The notes below the pieces were generated by a model that worked only from the letters and a program-made list of their open reading frames with translations, was not told the DNA's origin and searched no databases. From Solicola gregarius (lineage in GTDB: Bacteria > Actinomycetota > Actinomycetes > Propionibacteriales > Nocardioidaceae): 64,000 nt of DNA. The DNA is taken from NCBI RefSeq assembly GCF_025790165.1, contig NZ_CP094970.1:4526001-4590000 (forward strand), read 5' to 3'. This document shows positions 16,202 through 25,753 of this stretch, piece by piece (position 1 is the first letter of the stretch; the number at the start of each line of letters is the position of its first letter). The position numbers and the translations under genes were made by a program.

Positions 16202-17656
16202 ATGAACGGGCAGCGCCCGGCGCCGCGCGGCGTGGAACTCCACCTCACCCTCGATGAGGGCGGCGGTCTCACGCAGCAGATCTACGACCAGATCCGCCGC
16301 GCGATCCTGAACGGACGACTCCCGGGGGACGCGCGAATGTCGTCCAGCCGCGAGCTTGCGCGGTCTCTCGGGGTCGCCCGCAACACCGTCGCCGCAGCAT
16401 TCGACCATCTCGTCGCCGAGGGCTATCTCCAGGCGCGCCCCGGGGTCGGCACCTTTGTCAGTGCTGAAGCCGACCGCGCTGCCCTGTCCCCGGACCGGAC
16501 AGCCTCCCCGCTGACGCCGGTGCCGCTGTGGCGGAACGGAGCCTTCGAGGTGCCCGTTCTCAACAGGGACCCACCGGCGTACGACTTCCGTACCGGCATG
16601 CCCGACGACGCGCGGTTCCCCTACCCTGCATGGCGCCGACACGTCGACGCCGTCGTCCGCCGATCCAGTCGCGCCGCTGAGTACGCCGACCCCTCGGGCC
16701 CGGGCGTACTGCGCGCGGCAATCGCGCGCCATCTGGGCGTCTCGCGTGGGCTGAACATCGTCGCGGACGACCTGGTCGTCACCAACGGCGTGCAGCAGGC
16801 CGTCGCGCTCCTCGCGCAGGTCCTGGTCGAGCCCGGCGACGTGGTCGCCGTCGAGGACCCCGGCTACCCACTGGCCCGACGGGCGTTCGAGGCTGCTCGC
16901 GCCACCGTCGTGCCCGTGCCTGTGGACGAGCAGGGCATCGTCGTGGACCGGCTGCCTCCGCAGGCGGCCGCCGTCTACGTCACCCCGGCCCACCAGTACC
17001 CGCTGGGCGTCCGGATGAGCCTTGCCCGACGTACAGCGCTGCTGGAATGGGCGCGGGAGGCGGACGCCGCGATCATCGAGGACGACTACGACACCGACTT
17101 CCGGTACGGCGCACGGCCGATCGACCCGCTGCACGTCCTCGACCACGCCGACCGCGTGGTCTACGTCGGGTCCTTCTCCAAATCGATCCTGCCCACGTTG
17201 CGGGTCGGGTACTGCTCGGCCCCGCCGGCCCTCCTCGATGCGCTGCGCCGGGCGCGATTCGTCGCCGATTGGCACGGACCGACCGCTACCCAGCTGGCGT
17301 TGGCGAGCTTCATCGACGAGGGTCGCCTCGCAGCCCACATCCGGCGAATGCGACGCGAGTACGAACGCAGGCACGACCGGATCACGACCGTCCTCGACAG
17401 CGACTTCCGCCCGCATCTACGGCCGATCCCGACGGCCGCGGGCCTCCACCTCGCCGCGTGGTGCGAGGACGCCAGCCACGACACGATCGCCGGGTGGCAG
17501 GCGGCCTGCGAGACGGAAGGGGTCAGGTTCCAGTCCATCGGCGACTTCGCACTGGGAACGGTGGACCCCGGCATCATGCTGGGGTTCGGCCGGATCCCCT
17601 TCGACCGCATCGACGACGGCCTTCACCGGCTGCGCGCGGCGATCGGGTCGGGCTGA
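16202..17656 (+). CDS. MocR/PdxR-type regulator: GntR winged helix fused to aminotransferase domain
   Basis: ATG 16202 begins MNGQRPAPRGVELHLTL; product 484 residues. The GntR winged helix spans residues about 15-85 (QQIYDQIRRAILNGRLPGDARMSSSRELARSLGVARNTV, GYLQARPGVGTFV). A fold-type I aminotransferase-like domain follows, with YADPSGPGVLRAAIARHL, PAHQYPLG, IIEDDYDTDFRYG and the PLP-binding lysine in VGSFSKSILPTLRVGY. MocR proteins bind PLP and sense PLP or amino acids such as GABA; PdxR members control PLP synthesis. No pdxST genes are adjacent, so the target is unknown; the divergent O-methyltransferase is possible. Confidence 0.85.
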   Translation: MNGQRPAPRGVELHLTLDEGGGLTQQIYDQIRRAILNGRLPGDARMSSSRELARSLGVARNTVAAAFDHLVAEGYLQARPGVGTFVSAEADRAALSPDRTASPLTPVPLWRNGAFEVPVLNRDPPAYDFRTGMPDDARFPYPAWRRHVDAVVRRSSRAAEYADPSGPGVLRAAIARHLGVSRGLNIVADDLVVTNGVQQAVALLAQVLVEPGDVVAVEDPGYPLARRAFEAARATVVPVPVDEQGIVVDRLPPQAAAVYVTPAHQYPLGVRMSLARRTALLEWAREADAAIIEDDYDTDFRYGARPIDPLHVLDHADRVVYVGSFSKSILPTLRVGYCSAPPALLDALRRARFVADWHGPTATQLALASFIDEGRLAAHIRRMRREYERRHDRITTVLDSDFRPHLRPIPTAAGLHLAAWCEDASHDTIAGWQAACETEGVRFQSIGDFALGTVDPGIMLGFGRIPFDRIDDGLHRLRAAIGSG

Positions 17657-17713
17657 CAGGAGCCGTCGTCGCGACCAGCATCCTGTCACCCCTCCTACGT
17701 CGGGCTGACAGGA
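17647..17713. repeat. 15-bp direct repeat of the tRNA-Pro 3' end
   Basis: GTCGGGCTGACAGGA occurs at 17647-17661 (across the MocR stop codon) and at 17699-17713 (3' end of the tRNA gene). Such duplications mark attachment sites of tRNA-targeting integrases, but the 52-bp spacing leaves no room for an element, so it may be a scar or chance. Confidence 0.4.
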
Positions 17714-17773
17714 TTTGAACCTGCGACCCCGTGACCCCCAGTCACGTGCGCTACCAAACTGCGCCACAGCCCG
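17700..17773 (-). tRNA. tRNA-Pro (anticodon GGG)
   Basis: The minus strand folds as a full cloverleaf of 74 nt: acceptor CGGGCTG/CAGCCCG, D arm GGCGCAGTTTGGTAGCGC, anticodon stem CGTGA/TCACG around the loop CTGGGGG (anticodon GGG), T arm with GGTTCAAATCC, and discriminator A. CCA is not encoded. A 15-nt copy of its 3' end occurs at 17647-17661. Confidence 0.95.
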
Positions 17774-17848
17774 ATGGCCCGTCGCTCGACGGACCGAGAG
17801 AACAGTACCGCAGCGCCGAAGTCGCGCGTACGACGGATCGCCCGTTCC

Positions 17849-19239
17849 TCAAGCGGCGTAGCGGAAGAGGTCCAGGTCGAGAGGCGTCGTCGTGCCCTCG
17901 GTGACGTGGTAGAAGCGTGCCCGCGGGGATCGCCACACCCATACGCCGGGCATGGGTGAGATGACGGTCCAGCCGCCGAAGGTCTTCGCTCGGTGGTGGT
18001 GCTTGCACAATCGGTGACCATTGCGCGAATCGGTCGGCCCGCGGGCGTGGTAGTCGACGATGTGGTCGTACTCGCCGCGCCATGCGGAGCTCGTGCAGTG
18101 CGGGAACGTGCAGTAGCCCTCGTTCGCCAGGGCCGTCTGCTCCTTGAGCCGTGGCGGCGCGACATAACCCGTGTACGTGAGGTTCTCGGCGAGATCGATG
18201 ACCGGCTTCACCGTGACCCGCGAATGGCCGACCAGGTCGACCGCCTCAGTGCGTGTGATCGGGCCGTGGCCGTCGAGCGACCAGGTGCCGCTGGCCGCAT
18301 CGAGATGGACGTACAGCACGGTCGCCGGAAGCCGCGTGGAGCGTTGAGGCACCGTGCCCGGGCCGTCCGTGTCGTCGGAAGTGTCTGCGTCGACGGGAGT
18401 GTCCGCATTGTCTGGAGTGTCCGGATCGGTCGCGCACTGGCGGCGCAGGCGCTGGACCTGGTCGAAGAGGTCGGCAACCTGGTCGTGGTCGGCGAGCATG
18501 GTCAGCGCGATCGAGCGGCGTACGTCCTTCGGCCGGCGGTCTTCGCCGTCGGCGTCGTCGACCTCGCCCAGCCAGCCGGCGATCTCGTCGACGCGGGCGT
18601 ACAGGCGCTGCGCGGCGCCACTGGCGAGCGTGCCGGAGATCTCGTCAACCCCGATAGGGCCGCGGCTGATACGCACGGAACGGTTCGCGAGGTTGTACGC
18701 AGCCTCGTCGTCGGCCTGCTCGGCGTCGTCCTTGCAGGCGATCTGGTCGATCACCTTGCGGACGCGCGAGCGCGACATCCGGGCCAGAACGGGTGCGCCG
18801 TCGCTCGCCGCGCGGGCAAGGCGCTCGTCGACCCGGCCGGCGGTCTCGAGATCGAGCTCGCGGGTGCCGGAGGCGACCCGGCGTACCCTCCACGACTCGA
18901 CGTCGCCGTTGCGGAGGCAGCCGAAGAGCAGCGGCAGCCGATGGCGCAGGTCGAGCATGTCGGCGACCAGGCTGGCAGCGGACTGGTTCGCCAGACCGAG
19001 CGCGGCGGCGACCTCGCACACCGCGAACTCCGGGATGTCGGGTGTGCCGTCGCCGCCGTACGGATGTACGCGCTCCGCACCGGCGAGCCGAAGCACATTG
19101 GGATCGGCCGCGCTCTCGTCGAGGAAGTCCAACAGGTAGAGGTACTGCTCGGCCTCCAGGGACGCGAGCGAACGCTTGACACGATCGCACGCTCCAGCGC
19201 GTCGTCGTCGGCGAAGCCGGGGAGCGCTAGAACAGCCAT
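17849..19239 (-). pseudogene. DUF222 / HNH endonuclease domain protein, frameshifted near the start
   Basis: The main frame encodes a DUF222 domain (EAEQYLYLLDFLDE, CEVAAALGLANQSAASLVADM, RVRKVIDQIA) and a C-terminal HNH nuclease motif (EYDHIVDYHARGPTDSRNGHRLCKHHHRAK) with a Cys/His metal site (CTFPHC). These multicopy actinobacterial proteins are of unknown role. The natural N-terminus MAVLALPGFADDDALER starts at ATG 19239 in a different frame and joins the body (DRVKRSLASLEAEQY) only with a shift near 19186; in the body frame no ATG or GTG start lies near. So the gene is probably broken or the sequence has an error. The open frame upstream of 19239 is Arg-rich and not natural. An Asp/Thr/Pro-rich linker lies at about residues 270-300. 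Confidence 0.7.
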
Positions 19240-19401
19240 GCGAAAAGCGTCTCACGTGCCACTGACAGTGGAGGTGCAGATCGTACCGATCGGAGCCGTC
19301 CGGAGTTAACGAATAGGTCACGGTCGCGATCGAGTGTCCGCGCTCCTCCGCAACGGTCGTCCACGGCGCGGACGGAGCCGGTCGTACGCAAGAATGGCCC
19401 C

Positions 19402-19754
19402 ATGTCATCGGCCCCTGATCCGAGCTGGCCCGTCGTCGTGCTCGCAGCCATTTCGCTGGTCGACGCGATCATCTGCGTCCGCCCGGTCCCGTTCGTCGCC
19501 GAGTGCCTGGAGGCGGTCCGCTTCCCACGGCGCTACTGGGGATTCCTCACGCCGATCAAGCTCGCCGCCGCGGCCGGGCTCGTGCTCGGACTCTGGATCC
19601 CTACCTGGCGCTGGTGACCTGCATCGCACTCGTGGTGTACTTCGTCATCGCGATCACCATGCACGTACGCGCGCGCGACTTCACGTCCCGGCTGTTCGTC
19701 AACGCGTCCGGGATGCTGGTCCTGTCCCTCGCGGTCGGCTACGTCTGTCTCTGA
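19402..19754 (+). pseudogene. DoxX-like small membrane protein, frameshifted
   Basis: Two overlapping frames together make one DoxX-like protein of about 117 residues. ATG 19402 gives MSSAPDPSWPVVVLAAISLV through PRRYWGFLTPIKLAAAAGLVLGLWIP, then meets TGA at 19615. The other frame continues with YLALVTCIALVVYFVIAITMH and ends MLVLSLAVGYVCL at 19754. Adding one base in CCCTACC near 19601 (CCGTACC expected) restores a single frame with four membrane helices. DoxX relatives are small membrane proteins linked to redox or quinone chemistry. Either decayed or a sequencing error. Confidence 0.65.
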
Positions 19755-19763
19755 TCGGCGCGG

Positions 19764-21086
19764 TCAGCGGGACCGGCGCTTACGCGGCCGCTGCTGGATG
19801 TGTACGGGCGAGCCCGCGAAGCCGTAGTCCTTGCGCAACCGGCGCTCGACGAACCGCAGGTACTGGTCCTCGAGCTTGCCCGAGGTGAACAGCACGAACT
19901 CCGGCGGCGCCGTCGAGCTCTGCGTACCGAACATGATCTTCGGCTGCTTGCCGCCGCGCACCGGATGCGGATGCTCGGCGACGAGCCGGCCGAGGAACGC
20001 ATTCAGGGCGCCCGTCGGTACGCGGGTCTCCCAGCCCTCGAGCGCGGTGTCGAGCGCCCGCGCGAGCCGGTCGACGTGCCAGCCGGTGCGCGCGGCGATG
20101 TTGATGCGTGGTGCCCACTGCACGCGCACGAGCTCGCGCTCGATCTCCTTGTCGAGGTAGTAGCGGCGCTCCTCGTCGACGAGGTCCCACTTGTTGAAGG
20201 CGATCACCGGGGCCCGGCCGGCGTCGGCGACGGTCGAGATGATCCGGGTGTCCTGCTCGCTCAGCGGCTGGCTGGCGTCGATCAGCACGACGGCGACCTC
20301 GGCGCGGTCGATCGCGGTGTTGGTACGCAGGCTCGCGTAGTACTCGTGCCCTGACGCCTCCTTGACGCGGCGGCGAATGCCCGCCGTGTCGATGAACTGC
20401 CAGGTCCGCCCGGCGAACTCGACCATCTCGTCGACGGGGTCGACGGTCGTACCGGCGACGTCGTCGACGACCGACCGCACCGAGCCCGCCAGCTGGTTCA
20501 GCAGGCTCGACTTGCCGACGTTCGGCTTGCCGACGAGCGCGATCCGGCGCGGGCCGGTGTGCTCCTCGAAGTCCTCCGCCGGCGCCTCGGGAAGCGCGTC
20601 GAGGACCACATCGAGCAGGTCGCCGCTCCCCCGCCCGTGCAGCGCCGAGACGGGCTGGGGCTCCCCCAGGCCGAGGCTCCACAGCGCCGCGGCCTCGGCC
20701 TCGGCGCGCTGGTCGTCGACCTTGTTCGCGGCCAGCACGACCGGCCGTCCGGACCGCAGCAGGATGCGTACGACGGCCTCGTCGGCGTCGGTGATGCCGA
20801 CCGTGGCGTCCACGACGAACAACACCGCGTCGGCCGCCTGCACGGCGATCTCGGCCTGTTCGGCGATCCGCTCGGCGAAGCCCTGCGCATCGGGATTCCA
20901 GCCGCCGGTGTCGACGACGGTGAACGTGCGGCCGTTCCAGACCGCGTCGTACGACACCCGGTCGCGGGTGACTCCGGGTGTGTCCTCGACGACGGCCGCG
21001 CGGCGGCCGAGCATCCGGTTGACGAGCGTCGACTTGCCGACGTTCGGACGGCCGACGACCGCGAGCACGGGCGGGCTGGTGGTCAA
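19764..21086 (-). CDS. der: Ribosome assembly GTPase Der (EngA)
   Basis: Protein of 440 residues with two tandem GTPase domains and a C-terminal KH-like domain, the layout unique to Der. G domain 1: GRPNVGKST (residues 12-20), DTPG, AANKVD. G domain 2: GKPNVGKSS (about 185), DTAG, FNKWD. It ends with the basic tail [10 protein letters not shown]. Der is needed for 50S subunit maturation. The start is TTG 21086, whose TTGA overlaps the stop of plsC; the gene is the last of the parA-to-der operon. GTP-binding motifs are all intact. Confidence 0.95.
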   Translation of the reverse strand: MTTSPPVLAVVGRPNVGKSTLVNRMLGRRAAVVEDTPGVTRDRVSYDAVWNGRTFTVVDTGGWNPDAQGFAERIAEQAEIAVQAADAVLFVVDATVGITDADEAVVRILLRSGRPVVLAANKVDDQRAEAEAAALWSLGLGEPQPVSALHGRGSGDLLDVVLDALPEAPAEDFEEHTGPRRIALVGKPNVGKSSLLNQLAGSVRSVVDDVAGTTVDPVDEMVEFAGRTWQFIDTAGIRRRVKEASGHEYYASLRTNTAIDRAEVAVVLIDASQPLSEQDTRIISTVADAGRAPVIAFNKWDLVDEERRYYLDKEIERELVRVQWAPRINIAARTGWHVDRLARALDTALEGWETRVPTGALNAFLGRLVAEHPHPVRGGKQPKIMFGTQSSTAPPEFVLFTSGKLEDQYLRFVERRLRKDYGFAGSPVHIQQRPRKRRSR

Positions 21087-21847
21087 CTGTCCTCCTGGGG
21101 ATCGTCGGCAAGGCCGACCATGTCGGCCTCCCTGGCTTCCTCGTCGGCTGCGGAGCCGGGAAGCCGTTGGCCGGAGACCTCGAGCGCGTGCTCGAGGTTC
21201 GCGATGAGCTCGCGTTGGAGGGAACGCGTCAGACCCTCGACGGATTCCCGCCGGCGCGGCCAGGCAACGGCCTCGACCGCGATCGGTTCGCCGTAGACGA
21301 CGTCGATCCGGCGCCCGCGCGGCGGGAGGTCCGAGACCGACTCGCCGTACGCACGCGTGCCGAGCAGCGCGACCGGTACGACCGGTGCGCCGGTGACGAG
21401 CGCGAGGTACGCGAGGCCGCGCTTCAGCTTCCGCAGCTCACCGTTGCCGCGCGTGCCCTCCGGCCACATCGCGACGACCCGGTCGTCGCGCAGCGCTCGT
21501 ACCGCAAGCCGGATGGCGCGTACGTCGATGGTGCCGCGCTCGACCGGAATCTGCCCGATCGAGCGCAGCAGCAGCCCGATCTGCCCGACGAACATCTCGT
21601 GCTTGACCAGCGCGTGGATCGTACGCGGGGCGACACCGACCATCAGCGGCCCGTCGAGCCAGCCGATGTGGTTGCAGGCGAGCAATGCCCGCCCGGTGCG
21701 GGGTACGCGGTGCTCGTGGTGCACATGGACGTCCCACCGCCGGGTGATCACGGCCCGACCCGGCTTGCGGACCACCGCCTGCGCGCGGTGTGGGAGCGGG
21801 CGCAGGTCACCGGTCCGGGGTGGCTCGGCGTGCTCCAGGGTCCTCAC
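21083..21847 (-). CDS. plsC: Lysophospholipid (1-acylglycerol-3-phosphate) acyltransferase
   Basis: Start GTG 21847 overlaps the cmk stop as GTGA; product 254 residues. It has the acyltransferase motifs NHIGWLDG (the HX4D catalytic pair), a hydrophobic [16 protein letters not shown] stretch, GQIPVERG and PEGTRGNG (glycerophosphate binding), then [13 protein letters not shown]. Members acylate lysophosphatidate in phospholipid synthesis; in actinobacteria one such gene commonly sits between cmk and der. The C-terminus is acidic ([10 protein letters not shown]). Probably membrane-associated. Confidence 0.85.
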   Translation of the reverse strand: MRTLEHAEPPRTGDLRPLPHRAQAVVRKPGRAVITRRWDVHVHHEHRVPRTGRALLACNHIGWLDGPLMVGVAPRTIHALVKHEMFVGQIGLLLRSIGQIPVERGTIDVRAIRLAVRALRDDRVVAMWPEGTRGNGELRKLKRGLAYLALVTGAPVVPVALLGTRAYGESVSDLPPRGRRIDVVYGEPIAVEAVAWPRRRESVEGLTRSLQRELIANLEHALEVSGQRLPGSAADEEAREADMVGLADDPQEDS

Positions 21848-22506
21848 CGCTCTTTGGCCAGCCGAACGATCTGGTCGATGACGTCCTCGAGGCTCAGCTC
21901 CGTGGTGTCGACGATCTGCGCGCCGTCGGCGCGGCGCAAGGGCGATGCCGTACGCGAGGAGTCGATCGAGTCGCGGCGTTCGAGATCGGCCCTCGTCGCC
22001 GATACGTCGCCGCCGCCGAGCTCGGCCGTACGCCGGCTCGCCCGCGCCTCGGCGTCGGCGACCAGGTAGACCTTGACCGCGGCGTCGGGCGCGACCACCG
22101 AGGCGATATCGCGTCCCTCGACGACGATCCCGCGCGATCCGGCGATGATGGCCCGCTGCTCCGCGACCAACTGCTCGCGAACTGCCGGGACGGCTGCCAC
22201 CGCACTCACGGCGGCCGTCACGTGCGGGCCGCGGATCGGTCCGGAGACGTCGGCGCCGTTGGCGCGGATGGTCGGGTCCGACGGGTCGGAGCCGATCTCG
22301 AGTACGACCTGCTTCGCGGCCGCGGCGACCGCGTCGGCATCGTCGACATGCACGCCGGCCTCGAGAAGGGCCCAGGTGACCGCGCGGTACATCGCACCCG
22401 TGTCGAGGTAGTCGAGGCCGAGCCGCTCTGCGACGCCCCGCGCCGTACTCGACTTTCCCGATCCCGACGGCCCGTCGACCGCGACGACCAACGTGTCTTC
22501 CCTCAC
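21844..22506 (-). CDS. cmk: Cytidylate kinase
   Basis: GTG 22506 is chosen: it overlaps the tyrA stop as GTGA and has GGAGGG at the right distance, whereas the TTG at 22521 lies in that ribosome binding site. Product 220 residues with P-loop GPSGSGKSST, LDTGAMYRAVTW (substrate site), the NMP-binding insert and VEGRDIASVVAPDAAVKVYLVADAEARASRR. It phosphorylates CMP and dCMP. It lies in the conserved tyrA-cmk-plsC-der order. Confidence 0.93.
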   Translation of the reverse strand: MREDTLVVAVDGPSGSGKSSTARGVAERLGLDYLDTGAMYRAVTWALLEAGVHVDDADAVAAAAKQVVLEIGSDPSDPTIRANGADVSGPIRGPHVTAAVSAVAAVPAVREQLVAEQRAIIAGSRGIVVEGRDIASVVAPDAAVKVYLVADAEARASRRTAELGGGDVSATRADLERRDSIDSSRTASPLRRADGAQIVDTTELSLEDVIDQIVRLAKER

Positions 22507-23570
22507 CGGTGTGCCCTCCAACCGCGCTCGCCCAATGCATCGATCAGCGTGTCGACGCGATCGCTGGCCACGACGACCTCAACCAGGCCGACGGGGCGCG
22601 CGGGATCGTGGTCGATGCGCAGATCCTCGATGTTCACGCCCGATTCTCCCGCATCACCGAACAAACGTGCCAACTCGCCCGGACGGTCGGGCAGATGCAC
22701 GTACACGGTGCTCTCCGCGGGCAGCTCGGCGCCGTGCTTTCCGGGGATCAGATCCGTGCCGTGTACGCCCCGCTCGAGCACCTTCACGATCTCGTCCGGC
22801 GAGCTCTCCAGGCCGGTGAGCAGGGTGTCGATATCGGCACGTACGGACCGCAGGATCCGGCCGAGATGGCTCGCGTTTCCGCCGAGGATCTGCCGCCACA
22901 GACGCGGATCTCCGCCGGCGATACGGGTGACGTCGCGCAAACCCTGCCCCGAGAGCGCCAGATGCGTCTCCGGTCCGCCGTTGAGCTGGGCCGCCGCCAG
23001 CACCGCCATCACATGCGGCAGATGGGATACGCGCGCGACGGCCGCGTCGTGCTCGTCGGGCGACAGCTCGATCACGGTCGCGCCGCACGTCGTCGCGAGC
23101 ACGCGTGCCTGCTCGACCGCCGTCGGGTCGGCGTCGGGTGACGGCGTGACCGCCCAGGCCCGGCCGTCGAACAGCTGCTCCGACGCGGCGACCGGGCCCG
23201 ACCGCTCGCTGCCCGCCATCGGATGCCCGCCGACGTACCTCGCCGCGTCGGCGCCGGCCTGTGCGCGGACGACCGCGAGCGGGCCGGCCTTGATGCTCGA
23301 CAGGTCGGTGACGACCGCCTCGGGCCACTCGCGCAGCGCATCGACGACGGCGGGACCGACGTGGTCGGGTGGCACCGCGATCACCACCATCGCCACCGAC
23401 GTCGGCTTCTCCCCCGAGCCGGCGCCCCGCGACTCGGCGACCTCGACGTGCGATCGGCGCAGGTCGTCGAGATAGACCTCGACCTCGCGGCGCCGGAGCG
23501 CGAGACCCGTGGACGTGCCCATCAGGCCGCAGCCGACGACGAGGACAGGACCAGCGAGGGAGGGATTCAC
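22503..23570 (-). CDS. tyrA: Prephenate dehydrogenase with ACT domain
   Basis: Protein of 355 residues from GTG 23570 (GTGA overlap with rluB). The Rossmann domain begins VVGCGLMGTS (residues 11-20) for NAD(P). The catalytic region has GGHPMAGSERSG (catalytic His) and SHLPHVMA. The C-terminal 80 residues (ESTVYVHLPDRPGELARLFGDAGESGVNIEDLRI) are an ACT domain, the site of tyrosine feedback. It oxidatively decarboxylates prephenate to 4-hydroxyphenylpyruvate in tyrosine synthesis. Confidence 0.92.
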   Translation of the reverse strand: MNPSLAGPVLVVGCGLMGTSTGLALRRREVEVYLDDLRRSHVEVAESRGAGSGEKPTSVAMVVIAVPPDHVGPAVVDALREWPEAVVTDLSSIKAGPLAVVRAQAGADAARYVGGHPMAGSERSGPVAASEQLFDGRAWAVTPSPDADPTAVEQARVLATTCGATVIELSPDEHDAAVARVSHLPHVMAVLAAAQLNGGPETHLALSGQGLRDVTRIAGGDPRLWRQILGGNASHLGRILRSVRADIDTLLTGLESSPDEIVKVLERGVHGTDLIPGKHGAELPAESTVYVHLPDRPGELARLFGDAGESGVNIEDLRIDHDPARPVGLVEVVVASDRVDTLIDALGERGWRAHR

Positions 23571-24298
23571 AGCCCTACGCTATCGAGCAGCCCACCGAGC
23601 TCGTCGGCCGACAGGTCACGCAGGTCGCCGGGCTTCAGCGAGCCGAGGCGTACGTCGCCGATCGCGACGCGGCTGAGCCGGCGCACCGGATGGCCGACCT
23701 CGGCGAGCATCCGGCGCACGATCCGGTTGCGGCCCTCGTGGATCGTCAGCCGGACGAGCGAGCGGTCGTCGTGGACCTGGGTGATCTTGAACGCGTCGGC
23801 CGCGATGGGACCGTCGTCGAGGTCGACTCCCGTACGCAGCCGGGTCGCCGTCTTGTTCTGCACTCGTCCGTCGACCTCGGCGACATACACCTTCGCGATC
23901 TCGTACGACGGATGTGCCATCCGGTGCGCGAACTCGCCGTCGTTGGTGAGCAACAGCAGACCCTCCGTGTCGGCGTCGAGTCGGCCGACGTGGAACAACC
24001 GCTCCGCGCGGGACTCGACGTACGCCGCGAGCGTCGGCCTGCCCCGGGGGTCCGACATCGCGCTGACCACGCCGAGCGGCTTGTTCAGCACGACGTACGC
24101 GTTCGCCGACGCGGGAGGCAGCCGCTTGCCGTCGACCCGGATGACGGCCGTGGCGGGGTCGACGCGGATGCCCATCTGGATCACGATCTCGCCGTCGACC
24201 TCGACGCGCCCCTGCGCGATCAGGGTCTCACTGTGCCGCCGGCTGGCGATGCCCGCTTGGGCGAGCACCTTCTGCAGGCGGACGGGCTCGGCGTTCAC
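23567..24298 (-). CDS. rluB: 23S rRNA pseudouridine synthase, RluB/RsuA family
   Basis: Protein of 243 residues starting at GTG 24298. An N-terminal S4 RNA-binding domain (RLQKVLAQAGIASRRHSETLIAQGRVEVDG) precedes the catalytic domain. The RsuA-family motif VGRLDADTEGLLLLTNDGEFAHR holds the nucleophilic Asp, and EGRNRIVRRMLAEVGHPV closes the site. It probably modifies U2605 of 23S rRNA, as family neighbours in the scpB-rluB-cmk order do. It overlaps scpB by 4 nt. Confidence 0.92.
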   Translation of the reverse strand: MNAEPVRLQKVLAQAGIASRRHSETLIAQGRVEVDGEIVIQMGIRVDPATAVIRVDGKRLPPASANAYVVLNKPLGVVSAMSDPRGRPTLAAYVESRAERLFHVGRLDADTEGLLLLTNDGEFAHRMAHPSYEIAKVYVAEVDGRVQNKTATRLRTGVDLDDGPIAADAFKITQVHDDRSLVRLTIHEGRNRIVRRMLAEVGHPVRRLSRVAIGDVRLGSLKPGDLRDLSADELGGLLDSVGL

Positions 24299-24933
24299 TC
24301 GGCCGGGTCCTGAGCGGGCTCGGCCGGTGCAGCCTCGGACCCGGCGCCCGACTCGTCGTCATCGAGGTCCTCCGGAAGATACGGCGCGAGATCGGGCAGG
24401 TCGTCGAGGGAGTCGAGACCCATCCGCTCCAGGAAGTAGGACGTCGTGCGGTAGAGGATCGCGCCACTCTCCTCCTCAGTGCCGGCCTCCTCGACGAGGC
24501 CACGGGTCACGAGCGTGCGCATGACACCGTCGACGTTGACACTGCGGATCGCCGACACCCGTGCGCGGCTGATCGGCTGCCGGTACGCGACGACGGCCAT
24601 CGTCTCGAGTGCTGCCTGGGTGAGGCGCGCCTGCTGACCGTCGAGCACGAACCGCTCGACGGCCGGCGCGAGCGCCTCCCGGGTGTAGTAGCGCCAGCCG
24701 CCCGCGACGCGGCGCAGCTCGAACCCGTGGCCTCGCTCGTCGTACGTCGCGGCGAGCCGCTCGAGCGCGGCCTCGACATCGGCGGGCGGGTGGCCGACGG
24801 CCTGCGCCAGGGTCAGGTGGTCGAACGGCTCGTCGGCGACCATCAGCACCGCCTCGAGCGCCGGCTCCAACGGCAGCAGCTCGAGTTCGAGCTCCAGCTC
24901 CGGGTCGCGGTCTCCGGGCGTCTGCTCAGTCAT
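24295..24933 (-). CDS. scpB: Segregation and condensation protein B
   Basis: Protein of 212 residues with two winged-helix domains (LTLAQAVGHPPADVEAALERL; then LTQAALETMAVVAYRQPISRARVSAIRSVNVDGVMRTLVTRGLVEE, the ScpB hallmark). Acidic tails flank the core. ScpB dimers bind the ScpA kleisin and regulate the SMC complex in chromosome organisation. It overlaps scpA by 8 nt, as expected for subunits made in fixed ratio. Confidence 0.93.
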   Translation of the reverse strand: MTEQTPGDRDPELELELELLPLEPALEAVLMVADEPFDHLTLAQAVGHPPADVEAALERLAATYDERGHGFELRRVAGGWRYYTREALAPAVERFVLDGQQARLTQAALETMAVVAYRQPISRARVSAIRSVNVDGVMRTLVTRGLVEEAGTEEESGAILYRTTSYFLERMGLDSLDDLPDLAPYLPEDLDDDESGAGSEAAPAEPAQDPAE

Positions 24934-25753
24934 CGTCGCCCTCCTCGGCAGGCTGGTCGTCCTCGTCGTCCTCGTCGAACTCGTCGCTGACCTCGACCTC
25001 GCCCTCGCCGGAACCGGTCCAGCGTACGTGCAGCTCGCCCAGCGGCGTCACCTGCTCGAACGCGACCATCTCCTCGCGGAAGAGCTCCAGCAGGGACAGG
25101 AACCGCGCCACCTTCGTCAGGGTGTCGGGCGCGTCCGCGGTCAGCGCGCGAAAGGTCGCGCTGCCGCTGCGGCGAAGCCGATCCGCGATCACGGCGGCCT
25201 GCTCGCGTACGCTCACGTGCGGCGCATGCAGATGCGCCAGCGACAGCACCGGCACCGGCTTCGGCTCCATCGCCTTCGCCGCGAGCTGGGCCAGCTCCTC
25301 GACGCCGACGGAGATCAGCACCTCCGGCAGCAGGTTCGCGAACCTCGGCTCGAGGCTCACCGAACGCGGATGCCGGAGCTGCTCGGTGCTCAGGCGCTCG
25401 GCCATCGACGCCGCGACCTCCTTGAACGCGCGGTACTGCAACAGCCTCGCGAACAGCAGATCGCGCGCCTCCAGCAGCGCGAGATCGTCCTCGTCCTCCA
25501 CCTCGGCCTGCGGCAGCAGCCGAGCGGCCTTCAGGTCGACCAGCGTCGCCGCGACCAGCAGGAACTGAGTCGTCTCCTCGAGCTGGTCGGTCTCCATCGC
25601 CTTGACGTACGCGATGAACTCGTTGGTCACCGCCGACAGCGCGACCTCGGTGATGTCGAGCTGGTGCTTGCCGATCAGACCGAGCAACAGGTCGAACGGG
25701 CCCTCGAAGACGTCGAGATGGACCGAGAACTCCGCCGTCGAAGACTCGGTCAC
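24926..25753 (-). CDS. scpA: Segregation and condensation protein A (kleisin)
   Basis: Protein of 275 residues from GTG 25753. The N-terminus FSVHLDVFEGPFDLLLGLIGKHQLDITEVAL is the ScpA signature that binds the SMC neck. The middle is helical, and a C-terminal winged helix (FLSLLELFREEMVAFEQVTPLGELHVRW) would bind the SMC cap. A long acidic tail of mostly Asp and Glu ends the protein. It acts with SMC and ScpB in chromosome compaction. Confidence 0.93.
   Translation of the reverse strand: MTESSTAEFSVHLDVFEGPFDLLLGLIGKHQLDITEVALSAVTNEFIAYVKAMETDQLEETTQFLLVAATLVDLKAARLLPQAEVEDEDDLALLEARDLLFARLLQYRAFKEVAASMAERLSTEQLRHPRSVSLEPRFANLLPEVLISVGVEELAQLAAKAMEPKPVPVLSLAHLHAPHVSVREQAAVIADRLRRSGSATFRALTADAPDTLTKVARFLSLLELFREEMVAFEQVTPLGELHVRWTGSGEGEVEVSDEFDEDDEDDQPAEEGDDD

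Noticed and set aside
17654-17687. TGACAGG/CCTGTCA dyad as terminator after the MocR gene
   Set aside because: Only 7 bp with a 20-nt loop and no T-run; part of it is the tRNA-end duplication.
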